Shown: piece by piece, positions 22,700 to 34,460 of the stretch | Layout: every line of letters starts with the position of its first letter | Position numbering within the stretch: position 1 is the first letter of the stretch | Assembly (NCBI GenBank): GCA_029204225.1 | Contig: CM055109.1 | Coordinates: forward strand, 33,709,963 to 33,773,962 | DNA from: Diphasiastrum complanatum | Lineage: Eukaryota > Streptophyta > Lycopodiopsida > Lycopodiales > Lycopodiaceae | Direction: 5' to 3' | DNA length: 64,000 bases | Notes under the pieces: generated by a model | Told to the model about the DNA's origin: nothing | The model's input: only the letters and a program-made list of their open reading frames with translations | Databases searched by the model: none | Translations under genes and position numbers: made by a program

Positions 22700-24645
22700 T
22701 AGAAACTCTATTTTTTATTGGATCTCTTGTGTTTGAAGTTGCTAGATGTTGGAAGAGTGTATTTCAATCTTAGAAAGTACAAAAGTTCATAAGATTGTAG
22801 GTTGATCATTTGTTGATCAAGTATCTTTCGTTCTATGTGATGGATTTGCTAGGTTTGGTGCAAGAAAGAGATTTGAGGGGTTCCATATCTTTGTGATTTC
22901 TTCTTGAGGTCATTTGTTGACATTCAAGAGTGCGCTTGTGCATTGGAATAGGTTGAAAGATAATATCAAGTCATTGCAACATGGCTACAAATGGAGGCTT
23001 CATGTTGCAACGCAATTATAGGCTTACCTCAAGCAACTACTCTACTTGGAAGGTGAGAATGGAGTCTCTCCATGAGATGAATGAGTAGATGGATATTGTT
23101 GTAGGTGTGGAGGAAATACCTTTGGAACCTCAAGAACAATTGAGGTATGATAGGAGGGAAAAGAAATCTCTTCATGTGATCAAGATGAATGTTACAAATC
23201 AACTTCTCAAGGAAGTTGGTAAGTGTACTTCATCAAGTGAGGCTTGGGAAGTTTTATGAGTTGAAGTCTACATCAAGGTACTAACCCTTAGGAGGCAAAC
23301 CTTTCAATGTATGAAAAAGAAAGGATGGTGCTCATGCTTTTGTTTTGAGGGTTAAGGCATTCAATGATGAGTTAGCATGTATTGATGAAAGCATTAAGGA
23401 GGTAGAGCTTGTTCAAGTTGTTTTTAATGGCTTGTTGGATGAATATGATAATCTTGTTCAAAGTTTTGCTATTCAAAAGACTTTGCCAACTACAGTGAAT
23501 TTGCAAGAGATCTTGGTGAATGAGGAGTTTAGGCTTCTATCAAGAGGATGATTCACTTCCATTTCTCAAATTGGAGAGGAGGAGGCTATGTTCTCAAAAG
23601 GCAAGTTCAAGGGAAAAGGAAAAGGCAAGTGGTCTAAAGGGCAAGATCAAGGTGAGGCTTTTACTTTTGTTGGCAAGAAGAAGGATAGATCTAAGCTAAA
23701 ATATTTCTATTATGGAGTCAAAGGAATTTTGCTAGTGAGTGCTTGAAGAAAAAGAGAGATCAAGGTGATAAGCAAGGTAATATAGGATGGTGTTGGTGAT
23801 CAAAACTTAAATGATGATACTTTTGTGATGTCTTCATGTTTGGTTGTTAATGATGGAGATATTGATCCTTGGTGGATTGATAGTGGAACAAGCTCACACA
23901 TGACCTTTCAAAAAGAGTATTTTTCATCTTTGTTGGCATATGAAGGTGACAAGAGGGTGATCTTGATGGTGATTGTGAAATCAAAGGGATTGGCACAATT
24001 CTTATTTGTCTCTCTATAAATAGGAATGTTCATTTGAAGAATGTTTCGTTCATTCCATCTATTATTAAGAACCTTCTTAGTGTGAGTCAAATGCTTGACA
24101 AGAGATTCAAAGTAGAGTTTGATGGTGTTGCCTATTTGATCAAGAAGGAGGATGAATTGATTGCAAAAGGGAAGAGGCAAGGTAGGTTGTTCAAACTTGA
24201 TGCTTGTCTTGTTGCTAACCAAGTACGACAACGAAGCATTTGTCAATGCAAGAGGTATGGCACAATGGGGCATCTCAACTACAAGTCATTGGAGGTGATG
24301 GCAAAGAGGCAAGTTGTTTTTTGTCTTCCCGATTCTTTAACAAGCTTGAATCATATTTGTGAGCAATGTGCTTTATCAAAGTCACATAGGTTGCCTTACA
24401 AGAGATCTACATCAATGTCAAGCAGACCTTTTCAATTTGTGCATTCGGATATTCATGGTATTACTACAATTAGCTATGGAGGTGCTAAGATGTATGTGAC
24501 TTTTATTGATGATTTTAGTAGATTTTGTTGGGTATATCTACTAAAGAGCAAGGATGAAGTATATGATGTCTTTGTCAAGTTCAAGATTGCAAGAGAGGTC
24601 CAATTCTCTACCAAGATCAAGTTCTTGAGGAGTGACAATGGTGGT
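22700..24645 (+). pseudogene. Copia-B: 5' leader, gag, protease and integrase start, broken
   Basis: Gag begins at 22981 (MATNGGFMLQ...SSNYSTWKVRMESL) and has an early stop and frameshifts. It resumes at 23345 (LACIDESIKEVELVQ), with the KGKFKGKGKGKW basic stretch and a ruined zinc knuckle near 23700-23745. The protease active site follows at about 23870 (WWIDSGTSSHMT). The integrase runs from 24034, with CEQCALSKSH, HSDIHG and FIDDFSR, and ends at SDNGGE near 24640. The catalytic Glu region and all of RT are gone, replaced by Gypsy sequence. It is the same family as the gag at 36996-37748 and a relative of the intact element at 50007-56436. The leader at 22700-22980 is shared with the former. 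Confidence 0.88.
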
Positions 24646-25860
24646 GAGAATAAATTCGGAAAAATGCCAAATATGGGTTTCCCATGGAGTTATGCTTGGG
24701 CACGTGATATCGAGACATGGCATTGCCACAGATTATTTTAAAATCAAGGTTATTGTGGAATTGCCACCGCCAACAACAATTCGTGGAGTTTATGTGTTTA
24801 TGGGTCATGCGAACTACTATCAAAGTTTTATTATCATTTTTGCGGATTTAGCACGAACTATATACAAACTAACTATTGTTTCTATTTGGACAGTAGAGGC
24901 GTTAGAAGCCTTTGAAAAATTAAAAAAAGCATTAACTTCAGCACCAATAGTGCGTTCTCCATGGACGGTTGAATTTCATGTTCACACGGATGCCTCAAAA
25001 TATGCTATTGGATCAGTTTTGATGCAGCCAGTTGATTATAAGAAAGACTATCCTATACGATTTGCAAGCATACAACTTACAAATCCGGAGAAGAACTATT
25101 CAACAACAGAACGTGAAACGTTAGGCATGATTTTTTCTGTTTGGAAATTTCGTCACTATCTCATGGAAATGCACTTTGCATTTTATATAGATCACCAGCC
25201 GTTGCTTTATTTGGTAGACACGACATGCAATACTGGACGTATTGCAAGATGGTTATTGTTATTGACTGAATTTGACTTTCAAAGTGTGGTTCAAAAGGGG
25301 AAGCAACATTATCTAGCCGATCACGTTTCGTGAATTGAATCCACACCAATTAATACTGAAGTGGATGATGAATTACCAGATGCTGCATTGTTCTATGTAG
25401 AAGCAGTACCTGAGTGGGCAGCGGATATTGCTGAGTACCTGATGCTAGGACAACTGAATGACTCTTTGACAAAAGTACAGAAAAGGTAATTGATTCATAA
25501 GGCTCAACCTTATCAATTGATTGCAGGACAATTATATCGTCGTGGATCAGACGATATTCTATGTAGATTTGTTTTACCGCATGAAATCCCAGATTTAATC
25601 ATGTTTTCACATGATGGCATGGGCGGAGGACACTTCTCTACATATATTATTGTTCACAAACTTTTGCAATCAGGATGTTGGTGGCCTACGCTTCATATGG
25701 ACACAAAAACTTATATTCAGACATGTGATGTTTGCCAGTGAGCATGACGGCCTACTAGACAGAACTATGAATCCTTGCATCCGGTTTTATCACAAGCACC
25801 GTTTGAAAAATGGGGACTGGATTATGTTGGTCCTATTCATCCTGTCACGCAAGGATCTTA
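24640..25860 (+). pseudogene. Ty3/Gypsy RT end, RNase H and integrase zinc-finger fragment
   Basis: It starts near NSEKCQIWVSHGVMLGHVIS, the thumb of Gypsy RT, and runs through RNase H (HTDASKYAIGSVL, NYSTTERETLG, IDHQPLLYL, LADHVS) to 25333. After a stop it continues with the integrase H2C2 finger (SHDGMGGGHFS, TCDVCQ) and the first lines of the catalytic core (KWGLDYVGPIHPVTQGS). It ends abruptly at 25861 where the LTR of Copia-C begins. The RNase H frame of about 230 codons is still open, so this fragment is younger than its surroundings or has been lucky. Confidence 0.88.
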
Positions 25861-25861
25861 G

Positions 25862-26201
25862 TGTCAAGGATCTTACTGGCAGTATAGTTAGCTAATTTGC
25901 AAGCAATCTGACATCAATCAGATAAACAGTAAAGAGAGATCACACACCAACCCAAGAGAACACTTCTGAACTATATTTACAAAAGAGATCGAAAGAATTA
26001 TATACACAATCTAATTTTTGTGGGGTACTGCTGCATGGCAGTTTGGTCCCCGTTACGGGACGCATGTCCCAACTTACACTACGTGTACTATCAAACTGAC
26101 ACACATGCATACTATCACAAAGGCAGTAAAAAACTCGAAATCACTGCTAAACATGGAAAGTCATGAACTATGAGAGAAACTCGGGCTTACTTATTCTAAC
26201 A
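25862..26201 (-). repeat. Copia-C 3' LTR (340 bp)
   Basis: On minus it starts TGTTAGAATAAG and ends GATCCTTGACA, giving TG...CA. It is preceded on minus by GGCTTAAGGGAGAG (26215-26202), the polypurine tract. A TATA-like TGTGTATATAATTC lies in its middle. The partner LTR is absent. Confidence 0.82.
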
Positions 26202-26215
26202 CTCTCCCTTAAGCC

Positions 26216-27658
26216 CTAGTTTATATTTCTTACAAAGAGCTTTTTTCTAAAAAACTCAAACTTATCAGTACTTAAAGGTTTAGTGAATATATCGGCTAAC
26301 TGATTCTCTGTCTTACAATGCACTACGTCTATTTCATTAGATAATAACTTCTCTCTAACGACATGATACTTAATTTCTATATGCTTCATGCGTGCATGAA
26401 ATACAGGATTTTTAGCTAGCTGTATAGCACTCTGACTGTCACATTTGATCACAATAGGTTTATTCTGCGGAATTCCAATGTCTTCTAATATTCTTCTAAG
26501 CCAAACTGCTTCCTGCATAGCGGAACATAGTGCTTTGTATTCTGCTTCTGTAGTAGAAAGAGCAACTGTGACTTGTTTATTACTTGACCAAGAAAATACA
26601 CCATTACCAACATGAAATATATAACCTGTGGTAGATCTCATGTCATCAATACAGCCTGCCCAATCTGAATCAACAAAGCCCTGTAAAACTAGTAAAGTAT
26701 GCTGCCTCTCATACAGCAATCCATGGGTTAACGTGCCCTTCACATAACGAAGAATTATCTTTGTTGCTTTCCAATGAATATCTCTAGGAGTAGCCATGAA
26801 TTGACTTACAACGCTTACAACATAACTTATGTCAGGACAAGTTGTTGTGAGATAAATCAGCGAACCAACTAATTGACGAAATAAAGTGGCATCAACTAGT
26901 GCACTCTCATCCTGGTTAGATAGTTTCTTATCAACCTCCACAGGTGTGGATACTAGCTTGCTGTCGCACATTTTGAAATGCTTCAAAATCTCATTCACGT
27001 ACTTTGTTTGTGTTAGTGTGATGCTATTGCAACCTTGCCATACTTCCACTCCCGAATAGTAGTGCATCAATCCAAGATCAGTCATATCAAAACTAAAGAA
27101 TAAGTCTTTCTTGATTGCGCCAATCAAATCATCATCATTTCTTGTGATTATGAGGTCATCTACGTACAACACAATCAGTGTGATGCTTGAATCACAAGCA
27201 AAGTAGTAAAGATTGAAATATGAAGAAGTGCGTATCAAACCTCTAGAAAGGAGATGCTCATCAATTTTCAATCCATACAAGGCTTTCTTCAGCTTGCACA
27301 CTTTGTCTTCCATGCCATGTATCACAAAGCCACTAGGTTGCTCCATGTACATTTCTTCGTCAAGCTTACCATTCAGGAATGTGGACTTTACGTCCATCTG
27401 ATGTAGATTCCATCCAAATAGTGCAGCCAGAGTAATTACCGTGCAAAGTGTATTCCACTTGGCCACAGGAGCGAAGGTCTCTTCGTAGTCACTGCCCTTA
27501 CTTTGTGCATAGCACCTTGCTTTGTGTTTTGCAATAGTTCCATCGGCATTGTACTTTGTCCTGTATACCCATTTGTTGCCAATGGGTCTTTTGCCCTTTG
27601 GAAGATCCAGTATCTCCCATGTGTCATGGTGTTTGATGGAATCAATCCCCTCCTGCAT
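26216..27658 (-). CDS. Copia-C reverse transcriptase/RNase H (480-codon open frame)
   Basis: Copia RT followed by RNase H. It reverse-transcribes element RNA in virus-like particles. Visible motifs are NKWVYRTKYNADGTIAKHKAR (about 28-48), QMDVKSTFLNG with Asp89, LYVDDLIITRND with the catalytic pair Asp167-Asp168, RNase H SDWAG and STTEAEYKAL, and the C-terminal NQLADIFTKPL. About nine residues of the conserved QAP-W loop after ALYGLK (residue 130) are missing, so the enzyme is probably impaired. Upstream the same protein continues after a stop (N-stop-DIW at about 27680). This is the downstream half of a broken polyprotein, so its first Met is not a natural start. Confidence 0.88.
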   Translation of the reverse strand: MQEGIDSIKHHDTWEILDLPKGKRPIGNKWVYRTKYNADGTIAKHKARCYAQSKGSDYEETFAPVAKWNTLCTVITLAALFGWNLHQMDVKSTFLNGKLDEEMYMEQPSGFVIHGMEDKVCKLKKALYGLKIDEHLLSRGLIRTSSYFNLYYFACDSSITLIVLYVDDLIITRNDDDLIGAIKKDLFFSFDMTDLGLMHYYSGVEVWQGCNSITLTQTKYVNEILKHFKMCDSKLVSTPVEVDKKLSNQDESALVDATLFRQLVGSLIYLTTTCPDISYVVSVVSQFMATPRDIHWKATKIILRYVKGTLTHGLLYERQHTLLVLQGFVDSDWAGCIDDMRSTTGYIFHVGNGVFSWSSNKQVTVALSTTEAEYKALCSAMQEAVWLRRILEDIGIPQNKPIVIKCDSQSAIQLAKNPVFHARMKHIEIKYHVVREKLLSNEIDVVHCKTENQLADIFTKPLSTDKFEFFRKKLFVRNIN

Positions 27659-27676
27659 TGCTTTTTGCCATATGTC

Positions 27677-29396
27677 CTAATTTTTGGCCTCCTCAAAGCA
27701 AGAGGGTTCAGTAGATGAAATAGTGTCACTCATACGTGCAAGCTTTACCTTAAACTTGTCAGGTTCCTTGCTCCCTCTTGTGGAATGCCACAACTCTCCC
27801 TCCTTGTTAGGCTCGGCAATTTTCCCTTCCTTGTCACTCATGATTTTAGTATACCATTTGGGTAACTTACATTGAGGTGATCCTGCTACGAGGTGAATAG
27901 GAATCCCATGGTGCATCTTGCTCCTTCCTTTTATCACCTGCTACCTCAGTCTTTTTCGATCCAATAGATTTGTTTCTCACTCTCCATCTCGTCACTATGG
28001 TGGGAGGAGTACCACGTCCCTCATCATCATCATAATGATCTTCCTGTGGTGGTAGAACTACTTCATCCTCTTTGAGAAGCTTGCATAGCTCATCATTATT
28101 CTTTTCTTCATCCCCAAATCTATGGATTTCATCAAATAAGACATCACAGCTTATGTGCACATGTAGCCCCTCTGGATCATAACATCTATATCCCTTGGTT
28201 TGTTCATCATATCCTATAAAAATGCACTTCAAGGCCTTTACCTGCATTTTGGCTCTCTCGCTCTTAGGTATGTGAACATACACTCGACATCCAAACACTC
28301 ACAACCCATCCATCTTAGGCTTCTTAATAGTGAATGCCTCCTCGGGTGTGCGATTATGTACAACAACTGTAGGGCTTCTATTTTGCAAGAACACAGCAGT
28401 TTTGACAGCTTCTTCCCATAAAGAATCAGTATGTGTCATCATTGCCCTAGCTGCTTCGACAATGGTACGATTCTTTCGTTCAGCTACCCCATTTTGTTGA
28501 GGTGTATCAACCTGCGCAAACTCCTGTTTAATGCCATGCTCCTTGCAAAAATCAATAAAATTTGTGGAACGATACTAACCACCACGATCTGCCCTGAGTA
28601 CCTTGATCTTAGCACCTGATTGATTTTCAGCCAATGCTTTGAAGCTTTTGAAGCATCCAAATGTGGCAGACTTCTACTTAACGGTGTAGATCCAGGTCTT
28701 TTGTGAGTAATCATCAATGAAGGTTAGCAAATAAAATGCTTTACCAATAGACATTACCTTCATTGGCTCACATAGGTCAGAGTGTATCAACTCAAGCACT
28801 CGTTTTGCTCTTGTTGCTCCTTCCTTGTTGAACTTCTTCATGTGTAACTTGCCTAGCACGCACTCCTTGCAAATGGACTCTTCCTTGTCATCCAAACTGG
28901 GTAGACTTGTTAGCATCTTGAGCTTACAAAGCAGCCTCAAGCTCTTGAAGTTCAAATGCCCCATACGTCTATGCCATAAATCACTTTGTGATATAGATGT
29001 AGATGTTAACACATTGCACTTCGTAACAACAACATTTAACTTGTACAAACCACAAGTTTTGTGCCTAAAGCCATCAGCAATCACCTTGAAACCCTATTTC
29101 ACATCCTTGATCTGGCATTTCTTGTCGTTGAACTCCACCTTCAACTTATGATCTGTCATTGTACCAACATATAAAAGACTCTTCTGAAGGCCAGGAACAT
29201 ACAACACATTTCAATTACCTTCACATGTCCATCAGGTTATTGAATAGGCACTTCACCAACTCCATGAATTTGGCACTCGTCGTCGTTCGCCTGCGCAACT
29301 CTTTCTCCATCATCAGTAAGCTCCAGATTTTTAAACCATGATTTGTTGCCAGTCATGTATCTTGTTGCTCCTGAGTACACATACCAATGTGTATGA
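27677..29396 (-). pseudogene. Copia-C protease remnant, integrase and linker
   Basis: Read down the minus strand, the protease active site appears as WYVYSGATRYMTG near 29380, with the catalytic Asp replaced by Tyr. The integrase zinc finger is LWHRRMGHLNFKSL ... CKECVLGK (29084 onward). The core has HSDLCEP, FIDDYS, a broken DRGG region, and PQQNGVAERKNRT at about 28480. The C-terminal VFGCRVYVHIPKSERAK and IFIGYDEQTKGYRCYDP follow at 28298-28130. At least four stops or frame shifts interrupt it. The linker to RT contains KWYTKIMSDKEG. Confidence 0.85.
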
Positions 29397-30540
29397 TCAA
29401 TGGAATGTTGCGATGCTAATGTTGTCGCGAAGCTTTATGCTAAAGAGTTGAAGTATGAGTTCTTTAAGAAAGAACTGTTGTATCTGGGTCATGTCATATC
29501 CTGGAAGTGAATTATGACTGACCGGAAAGATTAAAACGGTTCTGGATTGGCTAATTCCTAAAACAAGAAGGGAACTTAAATCTTTTTTGGGGTTTACTAT
29601 TTTCTTCCATAGATTCATCATGGATTATTCGAGGATTGCTGCACCTCGCAACGATTTGTTGAAGGGGATAATTACTCGAAAGGGGAGTCCACCTCTCATG
29701 TGGAATGAGACATTAGATGCAAGTTTTAATAAACTTAAGGAACTAATTGTCTCAGCACCAGTGTTGATCATAGTGGATCCTTATTTGGTTACAGTGGATG
29801 CTAGTGATTATGTGTTTGGTGCAGTTCTTCAAAAAGAGGGGAGGCCAGTTGCTTTTGAGAGTAAGAAATTATCTGATGCAAAGACTAGGTATACGACCCA
29901 AGAAAAAGAACTTTTGCGGTTGTGCATGCGTTGAAGATGTGGAGACACTATTTATGTTAGTCAATCTATAGTAAGTCAGATCACCAACCATTAAAATATT
30001 TTTGTAATCCGAAAGCAAAAGGCTTGATGGGCTGAACTGATGCAAGAATTCAACTTTGATTTGAGATATATAAAATGATCGTCAAATCAAGTGGCAGACG
30101 CCTTAAGTCGGATTGGAGAGATGAATGAGTTTTTGTTCACTTAGGTCACTACTAATTTCTATCTTTCATTTTGAGGTCTTTATGAACAAGATCCTCACTT
30201 CGGACCTAAATGGCAAACGATTTTAAATGGCTCTCAATCGGTTACTGATTTGCAAGGTGACCAGTTGGTTGTGAAAGATACGAAGGTAGTGGATGATTTT
30301 CCCATTCCATTCGGAATGAGATCGGAATGAGATTTTGTTCCGAAAGGGAAAAGTGTGTGTACCAGGAATGGATGCGTTAAAAAAGAAAATTTTATTTGAA
30401 TGTCATGATGCACCTTGTGCTAGGTATCCAGGTATACATTGTACACTAAATTTGGTACGAAGAGACTTCTTTTGTCCAAAGTTGAAACCTTTCGTAGGAT
30501 CTTATGTGTTGAACTGTGATCAGTGCCAATGTACCAAACC
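29397..30540 (+). pseudogene. Second Ty3/Gypsy RT-RNase H-integrase fragment
   Basis: Starts with KLYAKELKYEFFKKELLYLGHVIS, the RT thumb. It continues through LKSFLGFTIFFHRFIMDYS (29577-29635), LKELIVSAPVL, VDASDYVFGAVLQKEG and YTTQEKELL (to 29934), then SDHQPLKY, NQVADALSRIG at about 30090, and the integrase finger ECHDAPCARYPGIH and NCDQCQCTK (about 30400-30535). It covers the same domains as 24640-25860 but differs throughout, so it is a different copy or lineage and not the other half of one split element. Confidence 0.88.
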
Positions 30541-30919
30541 TTTTTTATCAACTTTAAAAGTTTTTGGATGTATTGCTTATGCGCAGATTCCTCATGATCT
30601 CAAAAAGAAGCTCGACTTCCAAAGTATCAAGTGTATTTTCATCAACTACACTACTGCAGATCAAGCTTACAAGTTGTTCGATCCTATCGAGGTGAAGATA
30701 TTTGCTAGCCGGGATGTCATCTTCATCGAAGATCAGTTTATCAACCTCAAGGGAAAAGGCAAAGCCCATGTAGCTGACTTGTCTGACTCGTCCGACATAT
30801 TGAACTTCAAGGTTCCTCGGTCGACTATTCTCATTGAAGGTCCAAGCTCATCTACTTTCAACGAACAACATATCAATGGCAAATCCGAATCATTTACAGC
30901 TATTTTGTTTTCATATTGA
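30335..30919 (+). pseudogene. In-frame chimera: Gypsy integrase finger joined to Copia integrase C-terminus
   Basis: One 194-codon open frame. Residues 1-67 are the Gypsy H2C2 integrase finger (ECHDAPCARYPGIH...CDQCQCTKP). From about residue 70 it is the Copia integrase C-terminal region (STLKVFGCIAYAQIPHDLKKK, CIFINYTTADQAYKLFDP, ASRDVIFIEDQFINL). The join falls near 30540 without a frame break. The product would not be a working integrase, because neither catalytic core is present. No expression evidence can be drawn from sequence. Confidence 0.8.
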
Positions 30920-31145
30920 ATCAATACTATCTTCTTATTGCGTTCAAATTCATATTAGAATGTAAGCGTTTTTGTAGTTCTTCGTGACAGATTATTTGTT
31001 TAATAATTCAATGTTTAATGTTTGGCTACGTAATCACTGTAGTACTAATGATCTTAAGATAAGTTACTATAAGATTGAACATGATTCTCTTACCATTGTT
31101 TTGTTAATAATTGACAGGCATAGTCATGCATAGACAAATAGGAAG
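30920..31145. other. AT-rich spacer between two Copia fragments
   Basis: About 220 bp of non-coding sequence separate two Copia pieces that both contain the same protein segment (AYKLFDP...SRDVIF before, YRCFDPVMNKIHISKDVIF after). The two are therefore from different Copia copies. Confidence 0.6.
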
Positions 31146-31149
31146 ATAG

Positions 31150-33170
31150 TTTATTCAGCGCATATAGGTGTTTTGATCCTGTAATGAACAAGATTCACAT
31201 AAGCAAAGATGTGATCTTTGATGAGACACATAGGTATGAAGGTGAAGACCATTTAAGTGATGAAAGCATCAAAAGACTTCCCACAGTCTTGGAAGAAGAA
31301 AATGAAGAGGACACTCCACAGGATGATGCACATGAAGACGAAGATCGAGAGGGTGATTATGAGAAGACACCACATATCCAAGAGCCTAGGGAAAGGTACT
31401 TTCCGATAAGAGCAGCAAAGGAGAAACCGGTTGGAAGTAAGAGACATTACTTGGACACTCCTCGGGACACATACTCTCCAGGAAGTGTATCACCTGAGTC
31501 TAAGATACCAAAATGGTATGAAAAGATCATGAAGGACACAAAGCTAAATCAACTAGGATCTAGCACACAAGAAGAAGTGAGAAGATCAAAGAAAGTCTAC
31601 CAATTGCTATCATGTGAACTATGCCCTAATGAGTGACATTTTGAAGTGTCGAGAGCCATCAACCTTTGATGAGGCAAAAGATCACAAAGAGTGGCAAAGG
31701 GCAATGGAAGAGGAGATGGAGTCCATCCACAGGCATGATACATGGGAGTTACTTGATCTACTACTTGGAAAGAAACCCGTTGACAACAAATGGGTATTTA
31801 GAACAAAGTTTCATGTGGATGGCACGATAGCAAAGCATAAGGCACGCCTAGTAGTGAAGGGCTACGAGCAAAATAAAGGAATTGACTATGAAGAGACATT
31901 TGCTCCACTGGCTAAGTCGACTACGCTACGCTTATCATTGCCTTAGCATCTCATTTCGGGTGGAAGATCCATCAAATGGATGTGAAGTCCGCATTTTGAA
32001 TGGTGACTTAGAGGAAGAAGTTTACATGGTCCAACCACAGGGCTTTATGGCAAAGAGACAAGAACATAAGGTGTGCAAGCTACACAAAGCACTTTATGGC
32101 CTTAAGCAATGCCACGCACATGGCATGGACGCATTGACAATTACTTTCTTTCTCATGAGTTTGTAAGAACAAATTCAAATCCAAATATTTATGTTCTTAT
32201 AAATGAAGATAGCATTGCCTTGATTGTACTTTATGTTGATGATATTATTATCACGGGCAATGATGAGAATCTCATTCATTCTATCAAAGCCAATTTATGC
32301 AAGCAATTTGAGATGACAGATTTAGATCTTATGCACTATTGCTTGGGTGTCGAAGTATGGCAAACTGACAGTGATATCAGGTTGTGTCAAAACAAGCATG
32401 TGCGTGAGATATTAGAGAGATTTCGCATGACAGAGTGTAAACCTTCCATCACCCCTTGCGAAGCTAGTAAGAAATTATCTTGTGTTGATGATAGTGCACA
32501 TGTTGATGCTACTTTATTTCGTCAGCCAGTTGGGAGTTTGATATATCTTCCGGCTACACATCCTGATATCTGTTATGCTGTAAGTCTGATTAGCCAATTC
32601 ATGTCATCACCCACTATGGATCATTGGAAAGCTGTGAAAAGGATTTTTAGGTATGTAAAAGGTACACCTAACCTTGGCCTACTCTACAAAAGACAAAGTG
32701 CTTTACCTAAGTTGCAAGGTTATGTTGACGCTGATTGGGCAGGAAATGTAGATGATAGAAAGTCAACAACAGATTATGCCTTCAATTTTGGTAGCGGTTG
32801 TTTTTCATGGTCTAGCAAGAAGCAAGACACCATTTCTCTTTCTTCTACAGAAGCTGAATATAAAGTGTTAAGTTCTGCTACTCAAGAAGCTATTTGGCTG
32901 CGTAAGTTGTTACGTGAAATTGGCATGAAGCAAGTGCATCCCACTGTTATTTTCTGTGACAGCCAGAGTGGAATTCAATTGGCTAAGAATCTTGTCTTTC
33001 ACGCGAGAACAAAACATATTGAGGTAAAATATCACTTTGGATTTAAGTATTGCATAGTGTTTTACGTTGTTGCAAGTTGCTGATATATTTACGAAAGCTT
33101 TAAGTAAAGAGAAGTTTGAAACTTTTAGAGCCAAACTTGGCTTAGATCTGGTTATGTAAAAAGCCTTTAT
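31150..33170 (+). pseudogene. Copia-D: integrase end, RT and RNase H, frameshifted
   Basis: Begins RCFDPVMNKIHISKDVIFDE, then the linker KIPKWYEKIMKD. RT starts at 31614 (WQRAMEEEMESIHRHDTWELL, NKWVFRTKFHVDGTIAKHKAR). Frame changes occur near 31930, 32000 and 32110. From 32109 an open frame of about 320 codons holds VLYVDDIIITGND, VGSLIYLPATHPDICYAV, YVDADWAGNVDDRKS, STEAEYKVLSS and CDSQSGIQL, ending in the RNase H. The final LADIFTKAL lies in another frame at about 33080. It is related to Copia-C (shared GVEVWQ and KWYEKIM/KWYTKIM) but on the opposite strand. Confidence 0.88.
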
Positions 33171-33238
33171 TTATGATACTATAATGGAGGTATGTTCCAT
33201 GAATAGAGTAAACTTTAAAATAAAGAGAGACGTTGATC

Positions 33239-33500
33239 ACTGAGGGAGAGAGTTAAAATAGCAATGATCGACTTATACCATGCTTTCTAATTTCGACAGC
33301 ACCACGTGTGCTCAGTTCTAGAATTATCGGTCCGTCTTTCTTTTACGAGCCCTTTGAGTGCTCTTAAGCAGCTTTATCCTTGTACTTGCTTATTAGTGTG
33401 AATATACATTTTGTGGGAGAGCAATTCTGCTGTCTTGTCTTATTGCGCTTGACGTTGTACTATGGTGATTGATTCGGTCGGTTTTAAACTGTATTCTCAA
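33239..33500 (+). repeat. Probable 3' LTR start of Copia-D
   Basis: A purine tract cactgagggagag (to 33250) is followed by agttaaaatagc, which aligns with the first bases of the Copia-C LTR (TGTTAGAATAAG). The first base is mutated and the right end cannot be placed. Confidence 0.45.
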
Positions 33501-34460
33501 CTGCAAAGACACTTGAGGCTTGAGCATCTCATCACAATAACAAACACTTTGTGATAAAGCTAACTATTATTACTCAAATCAACCATAACCCATAGTGGCC
33601 GACACCACATACTCACTTGAATCTTCATAACCCATGTATGTTGTTGTGCTCAAGCACAATTAAATGCTAACACCCAAGACATATACATCATTCCTTTGAT
33701 TCATATATATAGAATCTCACGTCCATCATAGATGACCATTCAATGCATGCATATTATAATAGCCTAAAAAAAGTAAAATATTTACTTGTATAATCATCAT
33801 TGTTGCCTAAGGCGTCATTCTAAACATCTATACAAAAGAGCTCATACTAGCCATAATTATGTTTATTGTTATTCCGATATCTTTGCTAACATACTGATTT
33901 TGTTTTCTTTGTGAGTGAGCAAGTGTTCATAAAAGTCTACGAAGTATCAGAATAGAACAACCAGTATAGCAAAATATTCACAAAATTATAAACCTCGGGG
34001 TTTAGAACACATAATAAGGTTTTAATCTAGCCATGGTAGTTTGAGAAACTCATTTTGAGATTGTCAAGCTTTACCACATAAGAGCCCCATATTGATACTC
34101 GATAGAAGTAACACATAAACCAAAAACTATTAAGTAAATCAGAACACAATTCGTGCTCACATTCCTTGATGGGGTAGATACCAAGAATCTCTTGATATAA
34201 TTTCAATCACAATAACTGATTATTAAGATATTTATGGATGTTGTCATCATGCTACTTACTTAGAATGAACTATAATTAAAATTCAGTAGCTGAAGAATAT
34301 TGAATTTGAGGCAATTTTTTTGAAGAATGACAATCCTCCAATAACATAGAATATTGGAGAAAACTCCAAGGAGGTTTTTTCCCCCTCCTTTTTGTGTCTT
34401 CGGATGGTGGACTCCCATCATATGATTTGATGGGCTGGTGGGCTAAACGTGCTCCCTTGA
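33500..34460. other. AT-rich stretch, no recognised gene
   Basis: No open frame of note and no repeat seen. CG dinucleotides are rare here, in contrast to the next block. Confidence 0.5.

Larger units (their letters stand above)
25862..29396 (-). mobile_element. Copia-C: minus-strand Copia lacking its 5' end
   Basis: It has a 3' LTR (25862-26201), a purine tract, RT/RNase H (27658-26216), linker and integrase (29084-27680) and the protease remnant (about 29390-29280). There is no gag and no 5' LTR. The element stops at about 29396, where plus-strand Gypsy sequence starts. The truncation could be by deletion or by later rearrangement. Confidence 0.88.

Noticed and set aside
24541-24823. Minus-strand open frames across the Copia-Gypsy join
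   Set aside because: They are antisense shadows of the plus-strand integrase and RT remnants.
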